Shown: positions 1 through 6,142, counted from the stretch's first letter. The stretch: DNA of 7,793 bases from a bacterium (GCA_027007865.1 JALTEE010000241.1:1-7793), one strand, 5' to 3'. Made by a program: numbers and translations. The notes: a model not told the origin generated them from the sequence alone.

Positions 1-61
1 CTATTTTGCAGCGCTTGAGCACAACAGAAACTTAAAGGTGAGGATGTGTCTTATAAAGTAA
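1..61 (+). CDS. possible 3' end of an upstream gene (partial, frame uncertain)
   Basis: Two forward frames are open from the left edge and either could be the tail of an upstream gene. One reads ILQRLSTTET and stops with TAA at 33-35, just before the Shine-Dalgarno-like AAGGTGAGG of the next gene, which gives a tidy operon junction. The other reads YFAALEHNRNLKVRMCLIK and stops with TAA at 59-61, overlapping the next gene by 16 bp. Neither tail is long enough to recognise a family. The non-overlapping frame is slightly preferred because of its spacing to the ribosome binding site. If either is real, the first complete gene is not the first gene of its transcription unit. Confidence 0.25.
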   Translation, partial: YFAALEHNRNLKVRMCLIK

Positions 62-1065
62 AACGAATATATCTCATAGCAATTATCTTTTTAATTATTG
101 TTTTTGCCGGTCTTTTGTTATTCGGCTGTGCAGCACAGTTCACGGGTGAAAGCCCCGCTGCGGGACTTGTAAGGCAAGGCGAAAAATTGCTCGATGATAG
201 TAGATACAAAGAAGCGATACCGATTTTGCGCCGTGCTGTGGGAATCGACCCGCGATATGCTCCCGCATACCGCGGATTGGGAATCGCATATTATGGCGAT
301 AGCGACCTTTACCGCGCTGAAATCTTTATGCGAAAAGCACTTCAATTGGATAAACACCTTTCCGAACTGTGGGGGTATCTTGGCGATATATATATTCAAA
401 AAGGTGATGAAAAAAAGGCGATGTCCTTTTTTGAAAAATGCCCGCAGGAAGACCCGCACTATGCGGAATTACATTTCCGACTCGGGAAAATGCGATTAAA
501 ATCGAACAATCTCGACGATGCTGATATGGAATTCACGAAAGCATTGACACACGATGACTTTTGGGGTGGGTATTGGGGGAAAGGATTTTTATCGCAACTG
601 AAAGGCGACTGGAACGATGCGTTGAACTGGTATAGACAAGCATATAATCGAAAAGAGAAACCCGAAGTGCTATTAGGGTTGGCAGAATCATACGATGCAC
701 TCGGGCACTACGAACCATCTTTTTTCTATTATACAGTCTACCTCGGTAACAAAATTGCGAAGGATAAAAGAGATGAAATAAATAAGCGGATTTCCCAACT
801 TGAAAAATTGATAAATTTTTCGCCCGATTCAACTGAGCACACATTAAAATTTTCTGTTGGCAAAAATTCTAATGTCAGTGCCGGCGTTTATGCTCGAACG
901 GGACAGATGATAAAAATGCTTTTTTCAGGAATGCTGTCCAGAGGGAAATATAATTTGACTTGGGATGGAAGCAATCAGGACGGCGAAAAAGTGGACAGCG
1001 GCGAATACATCGGTTTCGTGCTCATCGAAGACGATTGTATGCTGCATAAATTCCTCATCAGATAG
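46..1065 (+). CDS. TPR lipoprotein with C-terminal FlgD-like Ig domain
   Basis: Predicted envelope lipoprotein of 339 residues. The start is GTG at 46, preceded by AAAGGTGAGG at 34-43. A basic N-terminus (KVKR) and a long hydrophobic stretch (residues 8-27) end in a lipobox-like LLFGC with the lipidated Cys at 28. F at -2 is a little unusual. Residues about 39-238 form roughly six TPR units; the clearest are 39-71 (EAIPILRRAVGIDPRYAP), 72-105 and 106-139. Residues about 265-339 match the FlgD Ig-like/CHU_C-like pattern: a GQMIKML strand, G-x-L-x-x-G-x-Y, the W306-D307-G308 core, DG at 312-313, SGEY at 318-321, and a final strand KFLIR. In the family, TPRs mediate protein contacts, and this C-terminal fold occurs on many secreted proteins of FCB-type phyla. 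Partner and function are unknown. It lies 74 bp upstream of another lipoprotein gene, so co-transcription is likely. Domain calls are good; the role is inferred. Confidence 0.85.
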   Translation: MSYKVKRIYLIAIIFLIIVFAGLLLFGCAAQFTGESPAAGLVRQGEKLLDDSRYKEAIPILRRAVGIDPRYAPAYRGLGIAYYGDSDLYRAEIFMRKALQLDKHLSELWGYLGDIYIQKGDEKKAMSFFEKCPQEDPHYAELHFRLGKMRLKSNNLDDADMEFTKALTHDDFWGGYWGKGFLSQLKGDWNDALNWYRQAYNRKEKPEVLLGLAESYDALGHYEPSFFYYTVYLGNKIAKDKRDEINKRISQLEKLINFSPDSTEHTLKFSVGKNSNVSAGVYARTGQMIKMLFSGMLSRGKYNLTWDGSNQDGEKVDSGEYIGFVLIEDDCMLHKFLIR

Positions 1066-1139
1066 ATTTTTAAATAATCCGATTTCGGTTATGACTACTG
1101 CTCTTAATTTGATATCGAATAAAATCCATTCGAAGTGAA

Positions 1140-1976
1140 ATGAAACCGACAAATATAATCATTATAATGTTTGCGTTTTTTTCCGGTGCGTTGGTATTTA
1201 TCGGTTGTGGTTCCGAAGAACATTCTCCATATGTAAAATGTATCAACATCGGCGTCGAAAATGTGCGACGAAATCTTCATATTATCGCTTCCATTGATGT
1301 TGGCAGGCAGCCGCTCGACGGCGTTTCTCCTGAAACCGTTCGACTGTTGAAACTTCCCGAAGGCACGCCTCTTTCTGGCGAGATATATTCCAGCGGGAAC
1401 CGCATCGCATTTATTCCCGATTCGAAATTGCTCGATTCCACAGAATATCGCTTCGAAATAAACGATGGCATCGAAGATGCGTCGGGGAAGGCGATGCCTC
1501 CTATGCACCAGGATTTTTGGACTGGCGAACTACTTCAAGTATATCGTGTAGATTTGCTCAGATCATACAGCGCCGCAGACGAGGATGTGAATTCCATCGG
1601 AATATATTTTTCCGAAGGAGTGGACAGCGCTTTGCTTTCGATGAATATCTCAGTTCTCGAGGATGGGTGGACACCGCAGTTTTTCAATATAGTGTATTAT
1701 AAAGAAGTTGCGCTTGCAGTTCTCGTTTTTTCCTATCCGTTGGAATTAAACAAAAATTATACATTGACAATTAGCGCGAATCTACTTTCCGAAACCGACC
1801 CGGGTAGGCTCGACGGCGACAGGGACGGCGAAGAAATCGATAACGACCCATTTACATTGAATTTTATGTATAAAAGCGACATCGTAGAAGGTATAATCGT
1901 CGCCGATAGTTCGACAAACGCAATGGATTATTACGAACCGACAGAGCGCTGTTTCCTCGAAGAATTCGGATTATAA
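1140..1976 (+). CDS. Big_5 (SbsA-like) Ig-domain lipoprotein
   Basis: Predicted surface or periplasmic lipoprotein of 278 residues. ATG at 1140 follows a weak GAAGTGA ribosome site. A hydrophobic signal segment (residues 5-21) leads to the lipobox FIGC with Cys23 and then a short polar GSEEHSP. Two Big_5-like beta domains follow. Domain one (about 32-128) shows the typical order: a SPETVRL strand, PLSGEIYSSGNRIAFIP, L-x-x-x-x-x-YRFEIN, then GIEDASGKAMP. Domain two (about 136-245) has IYFSEGVDSALL, a YPLELNKNYTLTIS strand pair and an acidic loop LDGDRDGEEIDNDP (224-237). That loop resembles those in which Big_5 repeats describe a dated or calcium-binding turn. A tail of about 33 residues with no recognised motif follows. 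Big_5 domains are structural or adhesive modules, so no enzymatic role is suggested. The 74-bp gap to the preceding gene has no convincing terminator. Confidence is high for the lipoprotein and moderate for the domain family. Confidence 0.8.
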   Translation: MKPTNIIIIMFAFFSGALVFIGCGSEEHSPYVKCINIGVENVRRNLHIIASIDVGRQPLDGVSPETVRLLKLPEGTPLSGEIYSSGNRIAFIPDSKLLDSTEYRFEINDGIEDASGKAMPPMHQDFWTGELLQVYRVDLLRSYSAADEDVNSIGIYFSEGVDSALLSMNISVLEDGWTPQFFNIVYYKEVALAVLVFSYPLELNKNYTLTISANLLSETDPGRLDGDRDGEEIDNDPFTLNFMYKSDIVEGIIVADSSTNAMDYYEPTERCFLEEFGL

Positions 1977-1977
1977 A

Positions 1978-1992
1978 CAAGCCTTCGGCTTG
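1978..1992. terminator. hairpin one base after the Big_5 gene stop codon
   Basis: CAAGCC-TTC-GGCTTG is a perfect 6-bp stem with a 3-nt loop, one base after the stop codon of the lipoprotein gene. There is no T-run downstream, so it is not a canonical intrinsic terminator. It could stabilise the mRNA 3' end or be the first unit of the repeat-like segment that follows. Confidence 0.35.
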
Positions 1993-2149
1993 ACCATTGC
2001 GCTTCGCCGTGTCTCCAGAATCGCTCCCATTCTGTCCGCTTAAAGCATTGCGAGCCTGACGGCTTTCGGAGTTCTTTGCAAACATTGCAAAACATTTCAG
2101 AATGCTTGGAAATCGGTGCGTCGTGGAAACTTCCCGATGCCGTGATTAC

Positions 2150-2191
2150 AAATCTCACAAATGCTATTTACTAGGAAGGGCAGTGAGATTT
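2150..2191. repeat. 9-bp inverted repeat with 24-nt spacer
   Basis: AAATCTCAC at 2150-2158 and GTGAGATTT at 2183-2191 are perfect reverse complements separated by 24 bases. They could form a stem-loop in RNA, serve as a dyad for a regulator, or mark the edge of the GC-rich element to the left. Neither arm extends beyond nine pairs. Nothing in the spacer is recognisable. Confidence 0.5.
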
Positions 2192-2211
2192 CATATAAGC
2201 AATAATAGTAG

Positions 2212-2230
2212 CCGAAGCGTCTCGCTTCGG
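2212..2230 (+). terminator. strong GC-rich hairpin with short T-run (terminator-like)
   Basis: CCGAAGCG (2212-2219), loop TCT and CGCTTCGG (2223-2230) form a perfect 8-bp stem, followed by TGCTTTTG. A GC-rich stem followed by a short T-run is what an intrinsic terminator looks like. The T-run is short (four) and starts three bases after the stem, so it would be weak. It would close the two-lipoprotein unit upstream. The same sequence also belongs to the palindrome cluster that extends to 2265, so termination may not be its only role. Confidence 0.45.
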
Positions 2231-2252
2231 TGCTTTTGTCGAGCGAGACGCT
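2216..2252. repeat. 11-bp perfect inverted repeat of the AGCGTCTCGCT unit
   Basis: AGCGTCTCGCT (2216-2226) is repeated as its exact reverse complement at 2242-2252, with 15 bases between. Each arm is also nearly palindromic on its own: the left as CCGAAGCG/CGCTTCGG, the right as GAGCG-AGA-CGCTC. The region can therefore fold either as two small hairpins or as one longer one. This is the arrangement seen in REP-type paired intergenic elements, though membership of a known family cannot be shown here. Confidence 0.6.
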
Positions 2253-2255
2253 CAA
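2234..2255 (-). repeat. 22-bp intergenic repeat, copy 1 (reverse orientation)
   Basis: Read on the reverse strand, this segment begins TTGAGCGTCTCGCTCGAC and ends in AAAA. It matches 6060-6081 on the forward strand at 20 of 22 positions. The match stops sharply on both sides, and both copies are between genes. This is a candidate dispersed short palindromic repeat of the genome. Confidence 0.6.
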
Positions 2256-2262
2256 ATATAAT
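2236..2262 (+). promoter_or_regulatory. possible promoter for the ATPase-yggS pair
   Basis: A perfect TATAAT lies at 2257-2262, with TTGTCG (four of six matches to TTGACA) at 2236-2241, a 15-bp spacer. Transcription would start near 2269 and leave a leader of about 125 nt before the ATPase start. The -10 box sits inside a small palindrome, CAAAT-ATA-ATTTG (2253-2265), so a regulator could bind there. The short spacer and imperfect -35 make this tentative. Confidence 0.3.
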
Positions 2263-2336
2263 TTGATATTTCGATTTTTACCACAGCATTTCTATGGCAC
2301 TAAATCGGCATTGTATGTTCGAAACTCGAAATTCTT

Positions 2337-2376
2337 TTGCATTTCACAAAATAAGTTGCAATTCGGATAAAATAGG
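2337..2376 (+). repeat. imperfect tandem repeat just upstream of the ATPase gene
   Basis: TTGCATTTCACAAAATAAG (2337-2355) is followed directly by TTGCAATTCGGATAAAATAGG with one 2-base insertion. The units agree at 16 of the 19 shared positions. The repeat ends 17 bp before the ATPase start. It may be an operator or a slippage product in AT-rich DNA. The remaining bases from 2266 to 2336 show nothing recognisable. Confidence 0.45.
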
Positions 2377-2393
2377 ATAATTTATTAAAAGAA

Positions 2394-5366
2394 ATGGCAT
2401 TTCCAGAATTAGCATATCCGGAACCTGGTTGGCTATCACGCTTTGTCGGGCGAAGCGAGCACTTTCGATACCTACGGAAGATACTCGACAGCGCCCAGCG
2501 GGGAATTACACTGCCAATTGTGCAGATTATCGGCGATGAGGGTATTGGGAAAAGCTGGTTTTTGCAGAGACTTCAATATAACTGGCGTGACTTGGTCGAT
2601 ATTCCCATAGTAACGCTTCGCCTTAAAATACCTGCTATGACACAACAGGACAAAGCAGTCGATGCGCTTATGACAAGGCTCATAAACCGATGGAAACTCA
2701 ATCTGCGACTTACCGAATTTGCTCTGGGACGTATCGCACAACTCAATGGCGAGAACATAGAAAGGTTTGGAACATATCACGCTGCGCTGAAATATCTTCC
2801 TGAACTCGATACTGCCGATGGAGAGAACAATATGCGGAGAATTCTTGTGGAGCGTGGTGTCGATACATTGCAAAATCTATGGGGACACAAATGGGGGAAA
2901 AGATTTTTGTCTATGTCTCCTGCGGAGTTGAGTTGGTATCTTCCCGAACTACTGGGACTCGATATCGACCCTGCGATTAGAGCGTCCAGACTGCGCTCAT
3001 TTATTTTACTTGTGGACGATGCCGATAATATCCCTGAAATATATAATAGTTTGCTCAGACTGAAAAAGCATTCCAGTTTAACTCTTATAATTCTCACATT
3101 GAAGAAAGCGCTTCCCTCAGGGGGACAGCCGTTCGAAACTATTCGCTTGAAACCATTTTCGCTTTTGGAGCGTCGTGCTTATCTATATTCGCTTGGAATT
3201 GATGAGCATCGCTATCAGCGAAAAATATTTAAAAAATACAAGAAAACATCAATCGGTTTGGCAATCGGTGCACTGGAACACAGACAGCTTATCAAGCGAA
3301 ACAATGCGCTAAAAAATCTTTTAGGCGCACTTTTGATATGCCATCGTCCTTCGCTTGATGTCGTTCAGAAAATAACGAAAGACCCCGGCACGCTGGCGGC
3401 ATTTTTCGCCGAGCCGATACTTGTTGACTTCCTCGAACAGCCCGATAGACTTCCGTGGAGATTTATGCTTCACAGGAAAGCGCGGGAGTGGGCATCCCAT
3501 AATATAGATGTTCGTCCAAGTCCTGAATCACCATACGGCGAGGTTATCGGACGGCTAACGCTTTTTGCAAATCGCGATTTCGAGATGGGAATGCCTGTTC
3601 TGTATTGGTTTTTTAGATATGCCGTGGCAAAAAAGCAACTCGACAACGGCACAGATGCAATTATGGCAGCAGACGAAATCGTAAGTAATTTGGATAAACA
3701 ATCATTCAAATTATACCATCATTTTCTCCTTCTCGACGCATTTTGTCCGAAGTTCGACAGGAAACTCGCTATCAAATGTGCTCGCCGACTTGTGCTTTGG
3801 CATAGCAAAAATCGAGATGATGATATAAATATTGAACTGCTTGCCGCTGCTCGGTTTTTACTTAAATTTGGTCGTGAACGGTCTGCTTTGAAAATTGCAC
3901 GCTCTCTTTTGCCAAAACTTTCCGCAAAAGTTATGGAGGAACGTGGAATGAACCCTGTATATATGTTGCTTCGAGCGGAGGTGAATAGAATTATCGGGCT
4001 TGCGCTAATTAGATGCGGGGAACCATCATTGGCAAAATCTCCGCTCGCAAGTGCGAGAGAAGCGACAGTTTCTGCGCAGAATTCATCGAGAGCACTCGGC
4101 GACGAAGCAATATCGATGCAAATCGCTGTATTGTTCGTATTGAGCGAACTAAATCTTGCCAAAGGGAATTTGGATGAATCTTGGAAAGAAATAATGAATG
4201 CTATAGAGCAGACTGTTGCGATGCTGGGTGGAATAAAATACAAAACTATTCCTATGCTGGAAATCGCAGATGAGTTGCTCGAATTTATCTTTGAAAATCA
4301 CCTGTGGACGAAAAATATTGAAAAAGTTTCTCAATGGTTGAAACGAATAATTGCTGTTTGCCAGCGAAATACCCAGGAAAAAAAAGATTCTGATATTTCG
4401 TTGATACTTCTCCCGATGTTTGTCCGAGCAACACAGGTTGCACTCGAACAAAAAGATGCGAAGCAATCTATGGAATGGCTCACAAGTGCTGAAATTCTAT
4501 TGGCGGAACTCGGAGAAAAACACCTGTGGCTATCGGACTATTTTCATAAACTTGCGGTGGAAATGGATATCTTGAAGGCGGAGATATACGCTGTTATGGG
4601 GAATGCCCCGAATTCTTACGATGTTGCAAATGAAGGATATAATTTAATCGAGCGCTGGCATCTCGACGAAAATGCGGAGAATCTACCGCTTACTGCAAAA
4701 ATAAGAATTATCGGTGGACTTGCGCTGGTGAGAATAGAACAGCTCGATGAAGCAAATGTATGGCTTTCCGCTGGAATATCTATCGCCGAGAAGATTTTTA
4801 AGGATAGACCGCACGATTTTCGACTTATAGAACTTCAGATACTATGCGGTGATGCTTATCACGAATTAGCGCGAATAGCAATACATAAAAAAGATGCAAA
4901 TAGAGCGGAAGAAATGGCTCAGAGGGGCATCGAGCACAGAATGAATCTTGTCGGTTCCGTGGATACATCCATAGTTGGTTTCCAACTCGGAGAATTATAC
5001 ACACTTTTGTTAGAAGCACAGCAAAGAAATCATTCGCCCCAAATCACAGATACATTCGAACACGCAGTATCGGTGTTGTTGACAACCTGCTTAAAAATCG
5101 AAGGCGAAAAGAAAAGATGTATTAGATTGGCGGAAGGATTCTTTAAATTTGCTATGGATGTTATCGGTAAAAAAAAGGTCGATTCGACACAGATGAAAGT
5201 TCTCGCGCTGTCGCTGGTGCCAATTTTGCGAGGACGCAAACTTCGTGAAAAAGCGCTTAAAATTAGGGATGAACTTCTAAAAATTGAATTGCCATCAGAA
5301 CTCGAAGCGAGATTTGAAAAAATAAATTCATACATAAACGAGATGAATAAAATCGGGGAACTGTAA
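2394..5366 (+). CDS. STAND-type P-loop ATPase with TPR-like tail
   Basis: Cytoplasmic 990-residue protein without signal peptide. ATG 2394 is the only sensible start: an in-frame stop lies at 2373-2375 and the first motif, FVGR, is at residues 17-20. No good Shine-Dalgarno is present, only A-rich sequence. Walker A is GDEGIGKS (47-54). Walker B is FILLVDDAD (203-211), with the two acids typical of STAND NTPases. LTLIILTLKK (229-238) occupies the sensor-1 position but lacks the usual TTR arginine. IGLAIGALEH (287-296) corresponds to the GxPLA segment but lacks the proline. A winged-helix-like region (about 305-370) ends in FMLHRKAREW. Residues about 400-985 are helical repeats with TPR-like units near 570-612, 725-755, 769-802 and 814-854. 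STAND ATPases are ligand-triggered switches, and MalT-like members add an output domain. None is visible here at either end, so a partner protein may provide it. The stop overlaps the yggS start by one base. Fold confidence is high; the function is unknown. Confidence 0.8.
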   Translation: MAFPELAYPEPGWLSRFVGRSEHFRYLRKILDSAQRGITLPIVQIIGDEGIGKSWFLQRLQYNWRDLVDIPIVTLRLKIPAMTQQDKAVDALMTRLINRWKLNLRLTEFALGRIAQLNGENIERFGTYHAALKYLPELDTADGENNMRRILVERGVDTLQNLWGHKWGKRFLSMSPAELSWYLPELLGLDIDPAIRASRLRSFILLVDDADNIPEIYNSLLRLKKHSSLTLIILTLKKALPSGGQPFETIRLKPFSLLERRAYLYSLGIDEHRYQRKIFKKYKKTSIGLAIGALEHRQLIKRNNALKNLLGALLICHRPSLDVVQKITKDPGTLAAFFAEPILVDFLEQPDRLPWRFMLHRKAREWASHNIDVRPSPESPYGEVIGRLTLFANRDFEMGMPVLYWFFRYAVAKKQLDNGTDAIMAADEIVSNLDKQSFKLYHHFLLLDAFCPKFDRKLAIKCARRLVLWHSKNRDDDINIELLAAARFLLKFGRERSALKIARSLLPKLSAKVMEERGMNPVYMLLRAEVNRIIGLALIRCGEPSLAKSPLASAREATVSAQNSSRALGDEAISMQIAVLFVLSELNLAKGNLDESWKEIMNAIEQTVAMLGGIKYKTIPMLEIADELLEFIFENHLWTKNIEKVSQWLKRIIAVCQRNTQEKKDSDISLILLPMFVRATQVALEQKDAKQSMEWLTSAEILLAELGEKHLWLSDYFHKLAVEMDILKAEIYAVMGNAPNSYDVANEGYNLIERWHLDENAENLPLTAKIRIIGGLALVRIEQLDEANVWLSAGISIAEKIFKDRPHDFRLIELQILCGDAYHELARIAIHKKDANRAEEMAQRGIEHRMNLVGSVDTSIVGFQLGELYTLLLEAQQRNHSPQITDTFEHAVSVLLTTCLKIEGEKKRCIRLAEGFFKFAMDVIGKKKVDSTQMKVLALSLVPILRGRKLREKALKIRDELLKIELPSELEARFEKINSYINEMNKIGEL

Positions 5367-6025
5367 TGAGCAATGTCAGCGAAAGATTATCGAAATTAAA
5401 AGATGCTATCGCTCGAAAGGCTGTGCAATGCGGTCGCTCTGCGGATGAAATATCGCTTGTCGCCGTTACGAAATTTGCAGATGTGAAAGATATCCGAGCC
5501 GCTTATGATGCTGGGCATAGAGATTTTGCCGAGAACTATCTTCAAAAAGTTCTGCCTAAAATGGAAGTTTTGCCAACAGACATAAACTGGCATTTTATCG
5601 GTGCGGTGCAGAAAAATAAAATTAACAAAATGCTCGGGAAATTCGTGCTCGTTCACAGCATCGATTCGCAAGAAATTGCCGATGCCTTTCAATTGCGCGC
5701 TGCGAGAGAAAATTTTAAGCAACATATTTTAATCGAAGTAAAAACAAGCGATGAGAAAGCAAAGCACGGCATAGAGCCGCAAAAAGTATTCGACCTCGCT
5801 CATCACATCGAGAAAGAATGCACGAATCTTGTTCTCGATGGAATTATGACTGTTGCACCGTTGACATCGGATAAAGAAAAAATTGCTCGCTCGTTCGATG
5901 CCGCGCGAAAAATTAGAGATGAATTGAAACTCGAGCATCTCTCGATGGGAATGACGAACGATTGGGAGATTGCAATCGAATATGGCGCAACGATTTTGCG
6001 TATCGGAACAGCGATTTTTGGATAA
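5366..6025 (+). CDS. yggS: YggS/PLPBP-family pyridoxal 5'-phosphate homeostasis protein
   Basis: A cytoplasmic PLP-binding protein of 219 residues with the alanine-racemase-like barrel fold and no known catalytic activity. The family buffers PLP and affects vitamin B6 and amino-acid balance. Motifs run in the expected order: VAVTK with the Schiff-base Lys at 36, FAENY (54-58; usually FGEN), WHFIGAVQKNK (75-85), VHSID (96-100), a KHGI segment, GIMTVAP, LSMGMTNDWEIAIEYGAT and RIGTAIFG at the end. Length is slightly below the usual 225-235. MGMT replaces the common MGMS near the phosphate site, and AEN replaces GEN; both are mild substitutions. ATG 5366 overlaps the ATPase stop (TAATG), with GGGGA at 5355-5359 as ribosome site inside the preceding gene, so translation is probably coupled. 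In many bacteria yggS neighbours proC, yggT or sepF; none is seen here. Identification is very secure. Confidence 0.96.
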   Translation: MSNVSERLSKLKDAIARKAVQCGRSADEISLVAVTKFADVKDIRAAYDAGHRDFAENYLQKVLPKMEVLPTDINWHFIGAVQKNKINKMLGKFVLVHSIDSQEIADAFQLRAARENFKQHILIEVKTSDEKAKHGIEPQKVFDLAHHIEKECTNLVLDGIMTVAPLTSDKEKIARSFDAARKIRDELKLEHLSMGMTNDWEIAIEYGATILRIGTAIFG

Positions 6026-6055
6026 AATATTAGTTATACTCTATTTTAGAATAGG

Positions 6056-6081
6056 CAAGTTGAGCGTCTCACTTGACAAAA
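6056..6081 (+). repeat. 22-bp intergenic repeat, copy 2, within a hairpin
   Basis: Positions 6060-6081 begin TTGAGCGTCTCACTTGAC and match copy 1 (2234-2255, reverse strand) at 20 of 22 bases; the differences are at 6071 and 6074. With its left flank it folds as CAAG/CTTG plus TGAG/CTCA around a CGT loop, with T6060 bulged. Both changed bases are paired in this hairpin (6071 with 6061, 6074 with 6057), so a stem is retained although its pairing differs from copy 1. A small CTATT-TTAG-AATAG stem lies just before it at 6041-6054. It sits between yggS and the next gene. Confidence 0.6.
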
Positions 6082-6100
6082 TAAAAGATTGTATTAGATT
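6073..6100 (+). promoter_or_regulatory. putative promoter for the basic-linker TPR gene
   Basis: A perfect TTGACA (6073-6078) is followed after 16 bp by TAGATT (6095-6100), four of six matches to TATAAT. The -35 box lies inside repeat copy 2 and on the 3' arm of its hairpin. AGATTGTA occurs twice at a 10-bp interval (6086-6093 and 6096-6103), overlapping the -10, and could be an operator. Transcription would begin near 6107, about 36 nt before the GTG start of the next gene. Confidence 0.4.
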
Positions 6101-6142
6101 GTAGAAAATGGCAATCTCTATCGAATAATATTTGGGGGTAAA

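Larger units (their letters stand above)
1977..2191. other. GC-rich non-coding segment, candidate dispersed repeat or structured RNA
   Basis: This is the first half of the 417-bp gene-free stretch. Its composition differs from the surroundings: 1981-2040 has 36 G/C of 60, against a visibly AT-rich background. It contains several small stems: CAAGCC/GGCTTG at 1978-1992, TTTGCA/TGCAAA at 2075-2091 with a 5-nt loop, ATCGG/CCGAT at 2112-2138, and a 9-bp inverted repeat closing at 2150-2191. The heptamer CATTGCG occurs twice (about 1996 and 2046). Two overlapping reverse-strand frames are open here but continue backwards into the end of the Big_5 gene, and no family is recognisable in them. A degenerate multi-copy intergenic element or an untranslated RNA fits better than a gene. 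No homology search was possible. Confidence 0.35.

Noticed and set aside
1066..1139. Separate promoter for the Big_5 gene
   Set aside because: TTGATA (1109-1114) and TAAAAT (1120-1125) are too close together to form a sigma-70 promoter; co-transcription with the upstream gene is simpler.
1931..2158. Reverse-strand gene covering the GC-rich block
   Set aside because: The open frame starts in the block and runs into the end of the Big_5 gene. A second overlapping reverse frame is equally open, and neither has a ribosome site or a recognisable domain.
2212..2265. CRISPR array
   Set aside because: The palindromes are short, unequal in sequence and have no regular spacers; no cas gene is present.
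1977..2393. tRNA or other standard RNA gene
   Set aside because: No cloverleaf, T-loop GTTCRA pattern or CCA end was found, and the stems present do not match any RNA family recognisable by eye.
3719..4243. Reverse-strand gene of 174 codons inside the ATPase gene
   Set aside because: Its Ser/Ala/Phe-rich composition is what results from reading the complement of a helical coding sequence, and it lies entirely inside a well-supported gene.
2394..5366. Avs-like or other STAND anti-phage defence gene
   Set aside because: Defence STANDs carry an N-terminal effector such as a nuclease, protease or TIR domain. Here the NTPase motif FVGR starts at residue 17, no effector is visible, and the coupled neighbour is yggS. 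No other defence gene is nearby.
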